From the NCBI GenBank assembly GCA_032718865.1, contig JALUTQ010000033.1:806001-870000 (forward strand): a stretch of 64,000 nucleotides of DNA. The letters are read 5' to 3'. Position 1 is the first letter of the stretch. Each line of letters begins with the position of its first letter. This document shows, piece by piece, positions 20,376 to 31,136 of the stretch. A program made the position numbers and the translations under genes. The stretch is from Tilletia caries. Lineage: Eukaryota; Basidiomycota; Exobasidiomycetes; Tilletiales; Tilletiaceae. The notes beneath the pieces are model-generated. The model was not told the DNA's origin. It worked only from the letters and a program-made list of their open reading frames with translations, and ran no database searches.

Positions 20376-20700
20376 CAGGGCTCGACACGACTATGGGATT
20401 TTACGAATATTACGACTATAGCCTCATACGACTATGGACGCCTGCATTTATAGTCGCTGATAGTCGCACTTACGACAATGACTATGACTATGTTTCAGAA
20501 AAATTAAGACAATGGTCGCCATAGTCGCTAAAGCTCCGGTCCAAAACTGATTTTGCAGCTATATTCGGACAACAGCTGGACATCAAGGCTATAGTCGCAG
20601 TAATCAATGCTGCCATGGTCTGACTATAGTATGTCATGGTGTGACTTTAACTGGGAGCAGCGAATGTAGCCGCACGCCCGACCGCCACGGCAACCGCAAC
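20376..20700 (+). repeat. Half copy of the CAGGGCTCGGC hAT-type MITE
   Basis: It starts CAGGGCTCGACACGACTATG, has a GACTATAGTC-rich interior and ends after the CCCGACCGCCAC block. It matches the half copies at 1650 and 61287 and one half of the complete copy at 58949. Confidence 0.8.
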
Positions 20701-21440
20701 CGCCAGACTTACGGAGGGACCCTGGAATCGGCCCGGAGCTGAAATTCCCAGAGTCCGCGGAGTCCGCAGATTGCTCCGCACGGAGACGGAGTACAAAGCG
20801 CTCCGAGAGAGATTCGGAGCTTGAGTATCCTCCCCGGAGCAGACTGGGCGGAGACCAGGTTTGCTTAACGGAGCACGGATCAAATTTTGGAAAGGCATCT
20901 AAAATCCCCCAGAGCATGGAGCGAATTCTTCAAAGCTGCCAAGCTCCGCGGAGTCCGTCGGAGCAATTCCGAAGCTTATTATGGGTCATGTGATGTCATA
21001 ATGGGCCAAAATTCATCATTCGTGCGGCCGAGAGAGGTCTCTTTCACCCCGTAATGCCTCAGTACACTTTCGAATCGGAATGGGAAGTATGTACTTACTA
21101 CTTAATGTCAGAACCGTCTAGCGCACTCCTAGAATCCCCTTTATACGCTGTCGAATACCATCTTAGCGCGCATGACATCCCATTTGTGAGTCCCGAAATT
21201 CCGGCGGAACTTCGCGCTCCCGCTCAACGCAACACGGAGCTTTTTTTCAAAGTGAACTTCTGTTCCAGCGGAGCACGGAGCACATTTTTTCGAGAAGCGT
21301 AGCTCCGGGAAATGACGGAGCGCTTCGCAGAAATATTATCCGAAATTCCCCGGAGACGGAGCCAGCTGGAATTGGTCCGCCTCCGCGCGGAGCTGATCCC
21401 CGGATTCCGTGCTTCGGGAACTTACTCCGGGGCCATCCTT
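20701..21440. repeat. CGGAGCACGGAG-type repeat sequence
   Basis: It has many CGGAGTCCGCGGAG, CGGAGCACGG and CTCCGGGGCC motifs plus GTCATGTGATGTCATAATGG. It is MITE-derived, but no terminal repeats of the three TAAGG families are recognisable. No gene is seen. Confidence 0.5.
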
Positions 21441-21929
21441 AGACTGACAAAAAAGACACCTCACCTTGGAGTCCCAGCACGGGGTGGAGAGAGGCTGGAG
21501 TTCCTTGACTCGTCGCGGAGCAATCCCATTATTTCAGGTTCGGTGTCAGACGGTCAGCCGCGTAGTAACCCCTCGCACTGAGGGGGAAGGGCCGTGCTGC
21601 CAGAACTCTAGTCTATGCCTGAAGATACGTATAGGGACGCGGCCTTTGACAAAAGTCAGGAGGGAATGAGTCCACGGATGAAGGCTAAGTGACTACGGAT
21701 GAAAGCGAAGAGACTACAGATGAGGGCGAGAAGACTGAGGAAACGGTCGAGGACAAAGGTGTGAAGGTGATTGGGAAGAGTGAGAGGAGTGAGAGCAGGA
21801 AAGCGAGTGGTGGATTGCAGTGGGACTCGGGGCCCGGAGATGGTGGAAAGTGCATGTAGGAGCCGAGGGTACAGCTCCATGAGAGTAATCTTTCGACTCG
21901 AAAGCATCTTGTCGACTCCGTTCTCTGAT

Positions 21930-22428
21930 TTAACCTAACCGATTGTCCGTGTGTTTGCTGTAAACTTAGTGCGGGCCCAGGCGGCAAACCAGCTGCACTT
22001 ATTGAGATACTGAAAGATTTTGAGGTATCGTCGTGACCTCGGAAAGTTTCGAAGCATTTCGTTCCATCGTGTCTCGAATGCCTTGGAACTGGGAGCTTGA
22101 CAGACATGCCAGAAACGCTGGCCAAATTATGACCATTGGTCCCGTAATATCGATAACAGGCTTTGGCGAACTTTGTTCCGGACATGCCACATAGCCATAG
22201 CGCACAAACAGAGTAAATGATTGGCATCCGGGCAGACTTTGCGCACAGCGCTCGTAAATGTAGCGTCTCGATTGGACGTGACAACGAACAGCTCGGATCC
22301 GGATGCGGAAACGAGTGCTTGAAGCACTCATTGATTAGCATCGTGGCCCTGGCGATCTTGGACAACGTAGGAGTGGTTTCGAATCCGACCGGCACCGTCG
22401 ACAACGCAGATCACGTGCAGCGGCCCGC
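21930..22428 (-). pseudogene. Remnant of a second Mutator-like (MULE) transposase
   Basis: Joining two minus frames gives LVSASGSELFVVTSNRDATF, TSAVRKVCPDANHLLCL, MWHVRNKVRQSLLSILRDQW and FQYLNKCSWFAAWARTKFTA. The Asp-Arg-Asp (NRDATF) followed by PDANHLLCL and WHVRNKV is the block around the second catalytic Asp of FAR1/MULE-type transposases. It is unrelated in sequence to the MULE at 23509-30263. Frame changes and a MITE fragment upstream (22428-22600) show it is dead. Confidence 0.65.
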
Positions 22429-22600
22429 CTCCGCAAAATAAGACAGAGCCGTAAGCAGTCAGCTCCGCGTTCCGACGAAGTTTTACGATATTTGAAATCC
22501 CAGCTCCGCGGTCCGCGTTGTTTCTGTGGCTTTTCAGAATGCTCCTCCGTGCCTCGTGTATGCGGAGCTCGGAATTACACGGAGTTCCGTATCGCCTCGG
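22429..22600 (-). repeat. Fragment of the TAAGGTTGTCC MITE
   Basis: It contains CAGCTCCGCGTTCCGACG, TTTGAAATCCCAGCTCCGCG and TATGCGGAGCTCGGAATT, in the order found at 46900-47040. It lacks both termini and sits inside the MULE transposase remnant. Confidence 0.7.
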
Positions 22601-22739
22601 TCCATTCGCTCGTCTCCGCATTCACAAGCCGGTCCAGTCGGCATTCGACAGTCAGCAAGGCAGAACTCGGCGAATTGATGACGAACCTTGTCTGGGTTGA
22701 AGATCGCCGAAGGTAAGAGTCAGGCACAAGGGCTCTGGC

Positions 22740-23508
22740 TAATGTCGTGGAATCGTCAGGCACAAGGCACTGGCTGTGATGACAGGAATGATGGTGTGCA
22801 CTGAGAACTGAGAAAGGGAACGTTGAACAAGAGACATAAGGTGTGAGCAGGTATGGATGCGGCTGCCGGGGAGAGTGAGAAGATGGCAGATGTACTCACC
22901 CCTGTGGTTGCACAGGATGCGGGCTCGCAATCACGGAGTGAGTGAGGCACAAGGCAACTGGCTGATGTGATGATCGTAGTTGGATGCTGCTGTTGAGCTC
23001 CAGAAGGTGAGAGCCGGCGGGTGGGGATCCGACGGTGAGATATCAGGCACAGGGCAACTGGCGCACAGGAGACAATGATGAACGAGTCCAGTTGAATGAC
23101 GGCCGTGATGAGATGGCCGTGCTGCGACAGGTTGGAGGCTGTCCGAAGTGTTTGATCGGAACTGGATGATGATGTTGAGGACGGTGTTGGTGGTGGTGAG
23201 CGCGTTGAAGACAACGGTGCCGTCCAAGCGCAGGCCGTCGAGATTCGAGAACTCTCGACAAGCAGATTGACGTCACGTGTGCATTTTTTGGCCAGAGGCG
23301 CAGGAGGCAACTAACAAAGGGAAACTATGTACGCAGACGCTTTGGGGCCGGTACGTACTTCAACCGGCAGCGTTTACCGGATGCGTTGGAGGTGGGAGAC
23401 CCGTATAGCAGCTGCTGAAGATCAATGTCAACCAACAGGGGATTGGCGATCCAGGACCGTGGTTGTAGCGTGATGGAGATGTACTCGAGTTTGGAAAGGG
23501 TTACAATC
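22740..23508 (-). pseudogene. Leucine-rich/F-box-like host gene, 3' part (split by the MULE)
   Basis: This continues in frame from the segment at 30264-30542 when the MULE is removed. It reads LSKLEYISITLQPRSWIANP and LLVDIDLQQLLYGSPTSNAS up to a GTACGT donor near 23357. The probable next exon includes FSNLDGLRLDGTVVFNALTT and TNTVLNIIIQFRSNTSDSLQ (about 23230-23090). Leucine-spaced text of this kind is typical of basidiomycete F-box/LRR proteins, but no F-box is visible, so the family call is tentative. Downstream of about 23090 the frame is uncertain and the sequence (22740-22990) has repeated AGGCACAAGGC motifs. Confidence 0.5.
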
Positions 23509-23571
23509 GCAAGATACCTGATCACCCTATAAGAAATACATGTGGCCCTCCGGTAATGACCGAATTTTGCA

Positions 23572-23830
23572 AATGAGATCAACTGGCCCTCGGAACATTT
23601 GCAACTGGCCCTACAGATATATGCAACTGGCCCTGTAAATATATGCAACTAGCCCTGTAATTATATGCAACTGGCCCTTCAACATATGCAACTGGCCCTC
23701 TATCTATATGCAATTGACCCTGTACGGCGTACGCATAGGCAACTGACTCTGTACACATAGGCAACTGGCCCTCTAAACATAGGCAATTGACCCTGTAAAC
23801 ATAGGCAACCGGTCCTCTAACCTATAGAAT
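23572..23830 (-). repeat. Left minisatellite-type terminal repeat of the MULE
   Basis: About eleven imperfect units of the form GCAACTGGCCCTGTAAATAT occur in tandem, each 20-26 bp. Units nearer the interior read ATAGGCAATTGACCCTGTAA. The array is inverted relative to 29917-30190. It is the subterminal part of the MULE inverted repeat. Confidence 0.85.
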
Positions 23831-24018
23831 TCCCTAGAGGCCTTGAGGAGTCTTATTGTGAGCAGGGTTAATCTTCCGCCTTCCAGGTTCCACCTAAAAT
23901 GGAGACCGATGCGGCAGCTGCCTCATGCCTAATAATGCCTCACGTCTCATGCTGCATATACTTGATCCCCCCACAAAAGCATCCATCTCAAACATAGTTG
24001 CATGCAGACCCACACTAT

Positions 24019-24677
24019 TAAGGATCTTCCCGGAGTAGATCCCCGGAGCCCGGACTCCGGGGCGACGCTCCGCTCAGCTCCGTCTGAGCTCTGGCCAGCT
24101 CCGCGCTCCGCGAGATTTCTGGTGATCAGCTGGCGAGCACTCCGTGCTCCGTCGAAGTTGCGGTTGCGCGCAAGAATCTACTCCGTGCTCCGTATCTTTT
24201 TCACAGGCGGACTCCGTGCTCCGCAAAATAGCTCCATGGACTCCGGGAAACTCCGGGGTGTCATGAAGTGAGTCCAACATGGGCTCAGGAGAAGGTCAAA
24301 TCTCATCGAAACAGTTCAATCGCAGCTTTAGAAGTTTATATCATTCCTTTCCAAGGGCTTACTGCCCCATAAAAGCTGAAATACACAGTATTTCGACCTG
24401 ATTCGGCCGAGAAATCCTTCAAAAACCGGTCACGTGACTCAGTTTTGGCCATCACGTGACCCACTTTGCAATCCTGGGCTTTTTTGACAATGCAAGCAAA
24501 CTCACTCCGTGCTCCGGGGAGTTGCAGCCATACCTTCGCGGAGTAGCTCCGCAAATCTAAAGCTAGTAAAAGAATGCCCAAATCTCGCTCCGTGCTCCGT
24601 ACCCGTGCAGAGCGTCCCCCGGAGTCCGCGGAGCTCCGGGGAATGCTACTCCAGGGCCTACTCCGGGAAGATCCTTA
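24019..24677. mobile_element. hAT-type MITE, TAAGGATCTTCC family, complete copy
   Basis: Perfect 19-bp terminal inverted repeats TAAGGATCTTCCCGGAGTA (24019-24037 and reverse complement 24659-24677) are flanked by an exact 8-bp duplication CACACTAT (24011-24018 and 24678-24685). Its length is 659 bp. It has CTCCGTGCTCCG motifs on one side, CCGGAGTCCGCGGAG on the other, and paired CACGTGAC sites in the middle. It sits within the MULE, downstream of the ULP1 coding region, so it is younger than the MULE insertion. An apparent 81-codon frame (24336-24581) is shared with the 17681 copy only because the DNA is similar. Confidence 0.92.
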
Positions 24678-24747
24678 CACACTATGGTGGTAATAATGCT
24701 GGTGAGTGGTGAGGGAAATTGGTAGTTCATGAGGCCTAAAGGCAGAG

Positions 24748-27700
24748 CTAGGGAGCCGTCGCGGAAACTATGATGAAAGGTTCGATCATCAGAAAGAACG
24801 AGCGCCGGAAATCGTCCGCTTCCTCGTCAATGATCACCCGACTCTTGAGTCTGCAGCCTTTCCAGGATGGAGTGCGACCCTCGAGAATGGCTTCGATCAT
24901 TTTGCAAACAATAACTCCGCAGCTGCTATTGTCATCCCGCAAAGGATGTGCCGTCCCCGCCGCGGCCACGCGCCAGCATGTGTCCTGGTACGGACTAGCA
25001 TCTGGAAGGAGTGTCTGCTCCACCTCCGCCTGTGCGCGTAGTGGTAGGAATTTTTTGAAGAAACCTACCACCTTGTCTCGGGTGGCCGTGCAGAGCATGG
25101 AATTGTAAACCCCAATATCCTTTTCCCCTAGATCGATGACCGCCAGAGTCCAGTGATTGCCGTTGACATGCAACGGGCAAATCATGGTGTCGTATGCAAA
25201 CATCGACTGCCCAAGAATTGGAAATTAAAGTGCGATGAGACAAACATCCACCAACAAACAAACAAACGAGAACCAAACCACTACCCACCTTATTGCCGTC
25301 AAAATTTTCCAAGCGGTGATCGAGAGCTTCTTTCTTTTTATCTCCTCCTCGATGTATAAAATCGTGGAAGCCAGATAGACTTCTTTCGGTTTCTTCGTCG
25401 CTGCAGTGGTCTTGCGTCGTTTGAATTGTTTGGCCTGCAGAGAGTGCATGACCAGCTGACCGCAGAGGGGGTTCCTGGAAAGCCAAACAATAAGGAATTC
25501 AACGAATGTTGCCTAGCTTAGCCCTGATTCTAGCAGCACATAGTATCTAAACGATACCCTTGCTATTCCCACTCAAGTCTGAAAAGTTACCAATACTCAC
25601 TCCTTTCTGGGTCAATATTGACGTCTGCTCTCTGTTGCTTTAAAGCCTCGAACAAGTCCGCTGCGGTCTCCTTCTTAGGACCTGGCGTTGCAGAGAACCG
25701 GAGAGCAGACGTGTTACTGGCACCCCGGTTTGGTTGAAGAGGGAAAATATTCGCTGGACGGCCAGAAGAATTGGAGTGCGGTGCCTCTGTTGGCCTTGGG
25801 GGCACAGGCTCACTGTCTGAGCCCTTGGGCTCGTTTTGGCCGCATGCCGCTAGTATCTGTGCGAATTCTTTTGTGGAAAAGTGAGGAAATAAGTAATAGC
25901 CATGTTAATGTGGCAAGTACTACAACCTTCGGGCTGCGGACGTGCGAACTAGGTTGTTTATATGACCCACTTTTTGCATTACCCCCGTCGAGCACCTCAT
26001 CCGTGGCCGCATATACCGAACTATCAGGGAGTGGCCTCCCCAACTCCTCTTGAGTTTGCCAGGGAAGTTTCTGAGCAAACATGCTGCTTTCGTTTTCTAC
26101 AAAAGAGTTCATGGTCAGCGGTCAGACTTAAGACACGTTGACGCGACAAAGGAACTGCATCTCCTCTAAGAGAGATCAAAGCGTTGCAACGCACCCAGCG
26201 AAGTTTCCACGGGACCCATCTTAACAAATAGCTTCACTGCATGTATGTGAACGCAAAGCTTGCCCGTCTGACGCCACTTGAGGCAGGAGCAACCGAGGCA
26301 CTGGAGAGAGACCTTATACTCTCGAACAACGCTAGGCCCTTGCGACTTTGATTTCTTTTGTTTGGTTCTGTAATGCATCCAATGGGCGCTAATGGTCAGC
26401 ATCCAAGCTTGAGCCTTGGCACAAAAACGCTGAACATATTGACGTACTCATCGGTGGTGTCCCAGACAGTGTAAGCATCATCCGCAGACTGCCTAATGGC
26501 TGTGCGGGACGCCCACAGTGAGTGGGCATGCTGTGTCATTCTCTGGAAGTCAGGGTCTGGACGGGGACTGTCTGAACTGTAGTGCTCATAGTATCCGAAC
26601 CAGTCGATGGCCAGTATGTGCAGCAGCCGGTCAATCCTACATAAGTGTCTAGAAAATGGTGAATCATTAAAAAGAACTCGAAGGTCTCCTCATTTCGTGA
26701 AATTGTGAAGTATTCCAACTGCCAAATGAGGCAAGAGCAATGTGCAAACAAACACACCTCTTGTTGGACCGGCAAGCGAGGAAGACCTGATCAAAGGTCT
26801 TGAAAGCACGCTCGATTGTATTATTTGTGTTGCCGTCGTCTCTGGTCTGTGCCGGACCCAGACCTATGTCTGTTGTTAGGTCTGTAGTGCACGACCAAGA
26901 CGTAATAACACATAAATAGGTCAGGACTTTGTAGATGTTTGAAAACCACTTTCAGCCAGAACCATCTCCTATTGGCAACTCACCCCTCCATGTAGACTCC
27001 CACCAGTTCTCCGAAAAATAGGAGATCACTTGGTTTTGAACGGATAGCTTGTAGCTATCCAATATTTTGCGCACGTGAGTTTCGAACTTCGTCTGGTACG
27101 CCTGCCATTGGTCGGGATCGCGGCAACGCTGCGCTTCTCTGAAAGCCGCGCATAGTAAGAGCTTGTCGATCTTGGACACAGGGGGCACTTTTTGCTTTTC
27201 GCTGCTCTTCTTGCCATCCGTTTCCCAACGAAGAACCGCCTGAATAGCATGGAATTGGCATAAGCGCACTTGAATGCGTGGCCAAACTGGGAGCAATGTT
27301 TAATGTGTCAGTAAACTAGTATTAACCGCTGCCGGCTGCGGGGCTAGACACCTAGGCCGCAGGGGGCACTAATGTCTAGATGCCTATTATACCGCGTAAA
27401 ACATGGGGTTCTCACTTCTCACCTTCTCTGATGCCATTCAGCTCTGCCTTACATTTGTCGATCATTACCCCCGACGGGCGCCATGTCTGAGATTGATGAA
27501 TTTCCACCGCTCGCTGGACCAAAATTGGCTCGCGTTTCTGTAGTGCCATTAGGGCATCTGCAAGCAAGTCAATGAGCGGAAGAATAGCAACAGTATGTCA
27601 GTAATGATGTCGCTTTTGATTATGCCCGCTGCAGACCCATCAGCCAGGGCCTAATCGTACCGCTCAATATTCAGATACATACCACCCTCCAGTTCACAAA

Positions 27701-29542
27701 TACGACCGGCCTCTTTAATGACCTTCCCCTCCATAGCCCTAAGGAGCGACTCGATTGAAGAGGCAGTGACGTTGGCAGATAGATACGCGGCACCTTAAAA
27801 ATTAGGCAAACGGGTAGGGTCAGCGGTCTTGTATGGTTCTCGCGACATAGACGCGATAGCTTTCTCAGCTCAAGCGGAAGTGGAAAGTTGGGACTAGGAT
27901 ATGCTGATAGGGATTAAGAACGGGTATATTGCCTACTCACAGGGGACCATGTGATTTGCCTCATTGGTCACAGTGACCATGGTCAGTGGAGCTCGATTCT
28001 CGTTTTTATTTCTCCACGACGAGTCTAGGTGCAGCATCCGTTCTTGATGTCGGATCAGGTTGCGGATTGACCATGAGTTCTTGACCCCGACGCTAAAGTC
28101 AAATGACTTTGCATGCTTACGCAGCTCCGTATATATGTAGACCGGTCGGAAGTGGAGAGACCTCAGTCACTAAAGCCTAATAGCCACCCTCATCAATTTT
28201 CTAAGTGCTTCCATGATACTCACGCAAACACTAGGTCCGGATTCCGCTGCACAAATGTATGGACAGCGGCAAAAGGGTCCTTGTGCAGTCGTTTCCTGTT
28301 GTTCAGATGCTTCATCAGGTGGTCGATCTCTTTGCCCAGAGGCATTCTGTAGTCCGGACGCGTGTATTCCCTTGGCAGCGCTCCCATGTCCGCAGATGTT
28401 TCCATGGTGCTGAGCAGCTCTGTAATCATTTAATACAAATCAATGAGCAGGGGTCAGTCTAGCCTCACTTGACCCATTATTGTCTCCCAGAGTCTACGCG
28501 ATCAAGAGTTTCAGAAACTCTCTCACCCTTCTTCAACTTAGCAGCCGTCATTCCGCCCTGCGACGCATTGTTCATCATGAACAACCGGAGCCGTCTAGAG
28601 TACTGCAGAGCGTTATGCGGCGCGTCTGGGTGTGTACCGCTAATGTATATTCTCGCTTGGCTTAGGTTGGACGTCGTGACTTCAACCTAGAGTGAAAATG
28701 AATAAGCTACTGTCAGAATGTCAATGACAATTTGGTGTGCCCAAAACGATGGATCGCACCTTAAGTTCTACATTTCCCGCGCAGTCACGGGCTTTGAGTC
28801 GCTGCCGTCTCTGAGCCGCAGCTGCTGCTTCTACTGGCACAGGCACTTCATTTATTTCAGGGTCTGTGTCTGAGAAAGACGAGGACGCCGATTTCTCCGA
28901 AGGTGAGTCGTGCTCGTTCTCACTGTCCAGCCCTCCGGCTGCCCACCGACCGAGACAACGAAAGTGCGCTCTGAGCGCGATCAGGCTGTGTCGCTTCTGC
29001 GTGAGCCTATGGGCCTCTTTGTTCTTCAAAGAGGAATCGAATTGTGTGAACCATGGCCGAGCCGACACGTCGTTTGGGCTGTCACCGGGATGACCGATCC
29101 AGACAACATTGACAAAGTCAACAGTTGTTAGATCGTGAGAGGAATAATCGTTCGGCTTTGAGACATGGACAATCAACAAAGGGAGGCACGGACACGAGCC
29201 AGACGTATGAGTCAGCCATCTGTGCCACTGACGGCCATGCGGTAATGTAGTTTAGGGCTGTGCGCATATTAGGCTCACCTGCTGCTCAAACCACTGGTAC
29301 AGGTATTGAGTCTTAACTTTGCTGGCCAGCTTCCATTTCGCTTTCCCTTCGGATAACCGAGACTCGGCCAGGCCCGACCGCTCTACCTTGCTTTTGAGTG
29401 CGATGCTCTGAGCAACTACGGGCTGCATAGTGGCTTTAAATATCTCGGTGTTGTGTCGCAGCACGTCCTCTACCTCAGGGCCATCTGAGCTGTCATCGGG
29501 ATCGGCGCTGGAACTCCTCTCGAAACCGTCTTCCGCTGTCAT
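24748..29542 (-). CDS. MULE transposase with SWIM zinc finger and ULP1-like C-terminal domain (multi-exon)
   Basis: Recognisable segments from the 29542 ATG downward: an acidic N-terminus (SADPDDSSDGPEVEDVLRHN); 28.7-29.2 kb DFVNVVWIGHPGDSPND; 28.5-28.7 kb VEVTTSNLSQARIYISGTHP; 28.2-28.4 kb EIDHLMKHLNNRKRLHKDPF; 27.95-28.13 kb NLIRHQERMLHLDSSWRNKN (first catalytic Asp) and APLTMVTVTNEANHMVP; 27.43-27.55 kb RPSGVMIDKCKAELNGI (second Asp); 27.0-27.3 kb IQVRLCQFHAIQAVLRW; 26.76-26.85 kb GNTNNTIERAFKTFDQVFLA (catalytic Glu); 26.24-26.31 kb CSCLKWRQTGKLCVHIHAV (SWIM, CxC..CxH). The C-terminus (24748-25203) is C48-like: NGNHWTLAVIDLGEKDIGVY with Asn in place of the usual Asp, and NSSCGVIVCKM. The frames are separated by short introns with GTGAG-type donors. 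I see no disabling lesion in the core motifs, but I have not verified every splice junction. Confidence 0.75.
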
Positions 29543-29916
29543 CGTAATCCGTCTGCAGAGCGTAGTCGATGCTGGTAGGATCTTGAGGTCTCTGAGGATT
29601 GAAGTGCTTCGCTCTTACAAATGATAGCAGAACACCAACCGCCATCAAACTGTGCTTTAAAACGTGGACGCACGTTCCAGAACGTGAGAAATTGAATTCA
29701 AACTCCGCTCATCTGCCTAGGCCCTAGCCTTTCCATCGGACGAGAGCTTGCAGCCAAAAAGCACAGACGTCAGGTGATCCACATTATCGGCTCAGGGATT
29801 TCAACCAGTAGTGATTGGGCTGGGATCGTGGCAACCCGTAGGCGAGCAAAAACTGGAGGCTACCTATTAACATGGGAACGAGTGCGGAGTGCAAATGTCA
29901 TTGGAAGATTGATATG

Positions 29917-30190
29917 ATAGAGGGCCAGCTACCTAAGTTAGAGGGTGAAATGCATATGTGTACAGGGCTAGTTGCCTATGTGTACAGGGTCAGTTGCCTA
30001 TGTGTACAGGGCCAGCTGCCTATGTGTACAGGGCCAGTTGCCTATGTTTACAGGGTCAATTGCCTATGTTTACAGGGTCAATTGCATATAGTTAGAGAGC
30101 CAGTTGCATATATCTGTAGGGCCAGTTGCATATGTTTCGAGGGCCAGTTGCATATGTTTACAGGGCCAACTGACTTTTGAAAAGGGCCAA
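29917..30190 (+). repeat. Right minisatellite-type terminal repeat of the MULE
   Basis: Twelve or so tandem units of the form GTGTACAGGGCCAGTTGCCT, changing toward the outside to CATATGTTTACAGGGCCA-type units. It is the inverted counterpart of 23572-23830. The region 29543-29916, between this array and the transposase start, has no recognised gene and should hold the promoter. Confidence 0.85.
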
Positions 30191-30263
30191 CTGTATTTAC
30201 CACCAGGGCAGCGCATTATAACAGGGCGAGATCCATTTATGACAGGGCATCTCACCATTTTCC

Positions 30264-30542
30264 GTTACAATCCGGATGTACAGTCTCTCTGCGTCGAGGG
30301 CATAGCGATGCCCGGAAAGATCGTCGTACAAGGCCCAATCGCCCAGTCGCAGATCCAACCGCTGGAGATCGCGGAGGGTCGTGATGCGCCCCAGTAAGGT
30401 GAAGCTATGAACCAAGAACGCCATATCCGCGGTGCCGAGATGGTGGGCGTCCCATTCGGTTACCGAGAGGGAGCCGGCGGCGGTTCGCTTGCGTACAAGG
30501 TCGAGACTGGCCTCGGTGGCGGTGGGCCAGCGCCTCTGTGGC
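30264..30542 (-). pseudogene. Leucine-rich/F-box-like host gene, 5' part (split by the MULE)
   Basis: An open frame runs from a MITE boundary at 30542: RWPTATEASLDLVRKR, LSVTEWDAHHLGTADMAFLV, HSFTLLGRITTLRDLQRLDL and RLGDWALYDDLSGHR, ending LDAERLYIRIVT at the MULE target site. It continues in phase at 23499 after removal of 30263-23509 and one copy of GTTACAATC. The 5' end is cut off by a TAAGGTTGTCC MITE starting at 30543, so this gene has been hit at least twice. Regular leucine spacing suggests a leucine-rich repeat protein. Confidence 0.6.
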
Positions 30543-31136
30543 TAAGGTTGTCCCCGGAGTAACGCGGAGGGCTTCACCTTCGCACTTCCAAATTCTGCCG
30601 GAATTTTGACTTTTTGAGGCGAGCTCCGCCTTCGCAGACTAAGACAGAGCTGAAAAAAACCAGCTCCGCGTTCCGATGGAATTTTACAACAGTTGAAATC
30701 CCAGCTCCGCGCTCCGCGTTTTTCCTGTGCGTTTTCATAATGCTCCTCCGTGCTCCATGTATGCGGAGCTCGGAATTCCGCGGGATTCCGTTGGAGCGCA
30801 GTGGTGGTACGCAGTGGTGGTATAAGTTGCTCTCAGAATGACTCTAATACAATCAGAGCTATAAATTCACCGTCCGACATTGTTGCGGTTTTGATTCCAG
30901 TGCTGTTTTGAAGCTCTCAACGGATGATGATGCCTGTCTTATCCCCTGAGCGTGTCTCGATGATGCCTATTTTCTCGGAATTCCTCACATTTTCGCGGAT
31001 TTTTGCGGAATCCGGCGGAGCGCACCCAAAATGAGGTCACGTGACCCCTATTTTCGACCACCACGTGACCTCACCGCTCCACCGGATTTCCGCGGAAATT
31101 CCCCGGAATTGTCACACCATTTTGACGACTCCGTGC
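30543..31136 (+). repeat. TAAGGTTGTCC MITE, left part, broken by a second MITE
   Basis: It begins TAAGGTTGTCCCCGGAGTAA and aligns with 46785-47363, including GGTCACGTGACCCCTATTTT and CCACGTGACCTCACCGCTCC. It stops at 31136, where a TAAGGATGAGC element begins. The right part and terminus of this copy are not seen beyond 31909. Confidence 0.8.

Larger units (their letters stand above)
23509..30263 (-). mobile_element. Complete Mutator-like element (MULE), 6.75 kb, 9-bp TSD
   Basis: An exact 9-bp duplication GTTACAATC at 23500-23508 and 30264-30272 brackets the element. Long inverted ends follow. The outermost 30 bp are only moderately similar (GCAAGATACC... versus GGAAAATGGTGAG... in reverse complement). 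They lead into inverted arrays of about 22-bp tandem repeats. Inside is a multi-exon transposase/SWIM/ULP1 gene on the minus strand, and a 659-bp hAT MITE. A 9-bp TSD, long TIRs and a MULE transposase fit the Mutator superfamily. Removing the element rejoins a host reading frame in phase. Confidence 0.85.

Noticed and set aside
21685..22404. The 239-codon minus-strand frame as one protein
   Set aside because: MULE motifs are split between this frame and two others. As one continuous protein it has no coherent domain.
23572..23830. CRISPR-like array
   Set aside because: The units are contiguous imperfect tandem repeats without unique spacers, inverted at the other end of a MULE, in a eukaryotic context.
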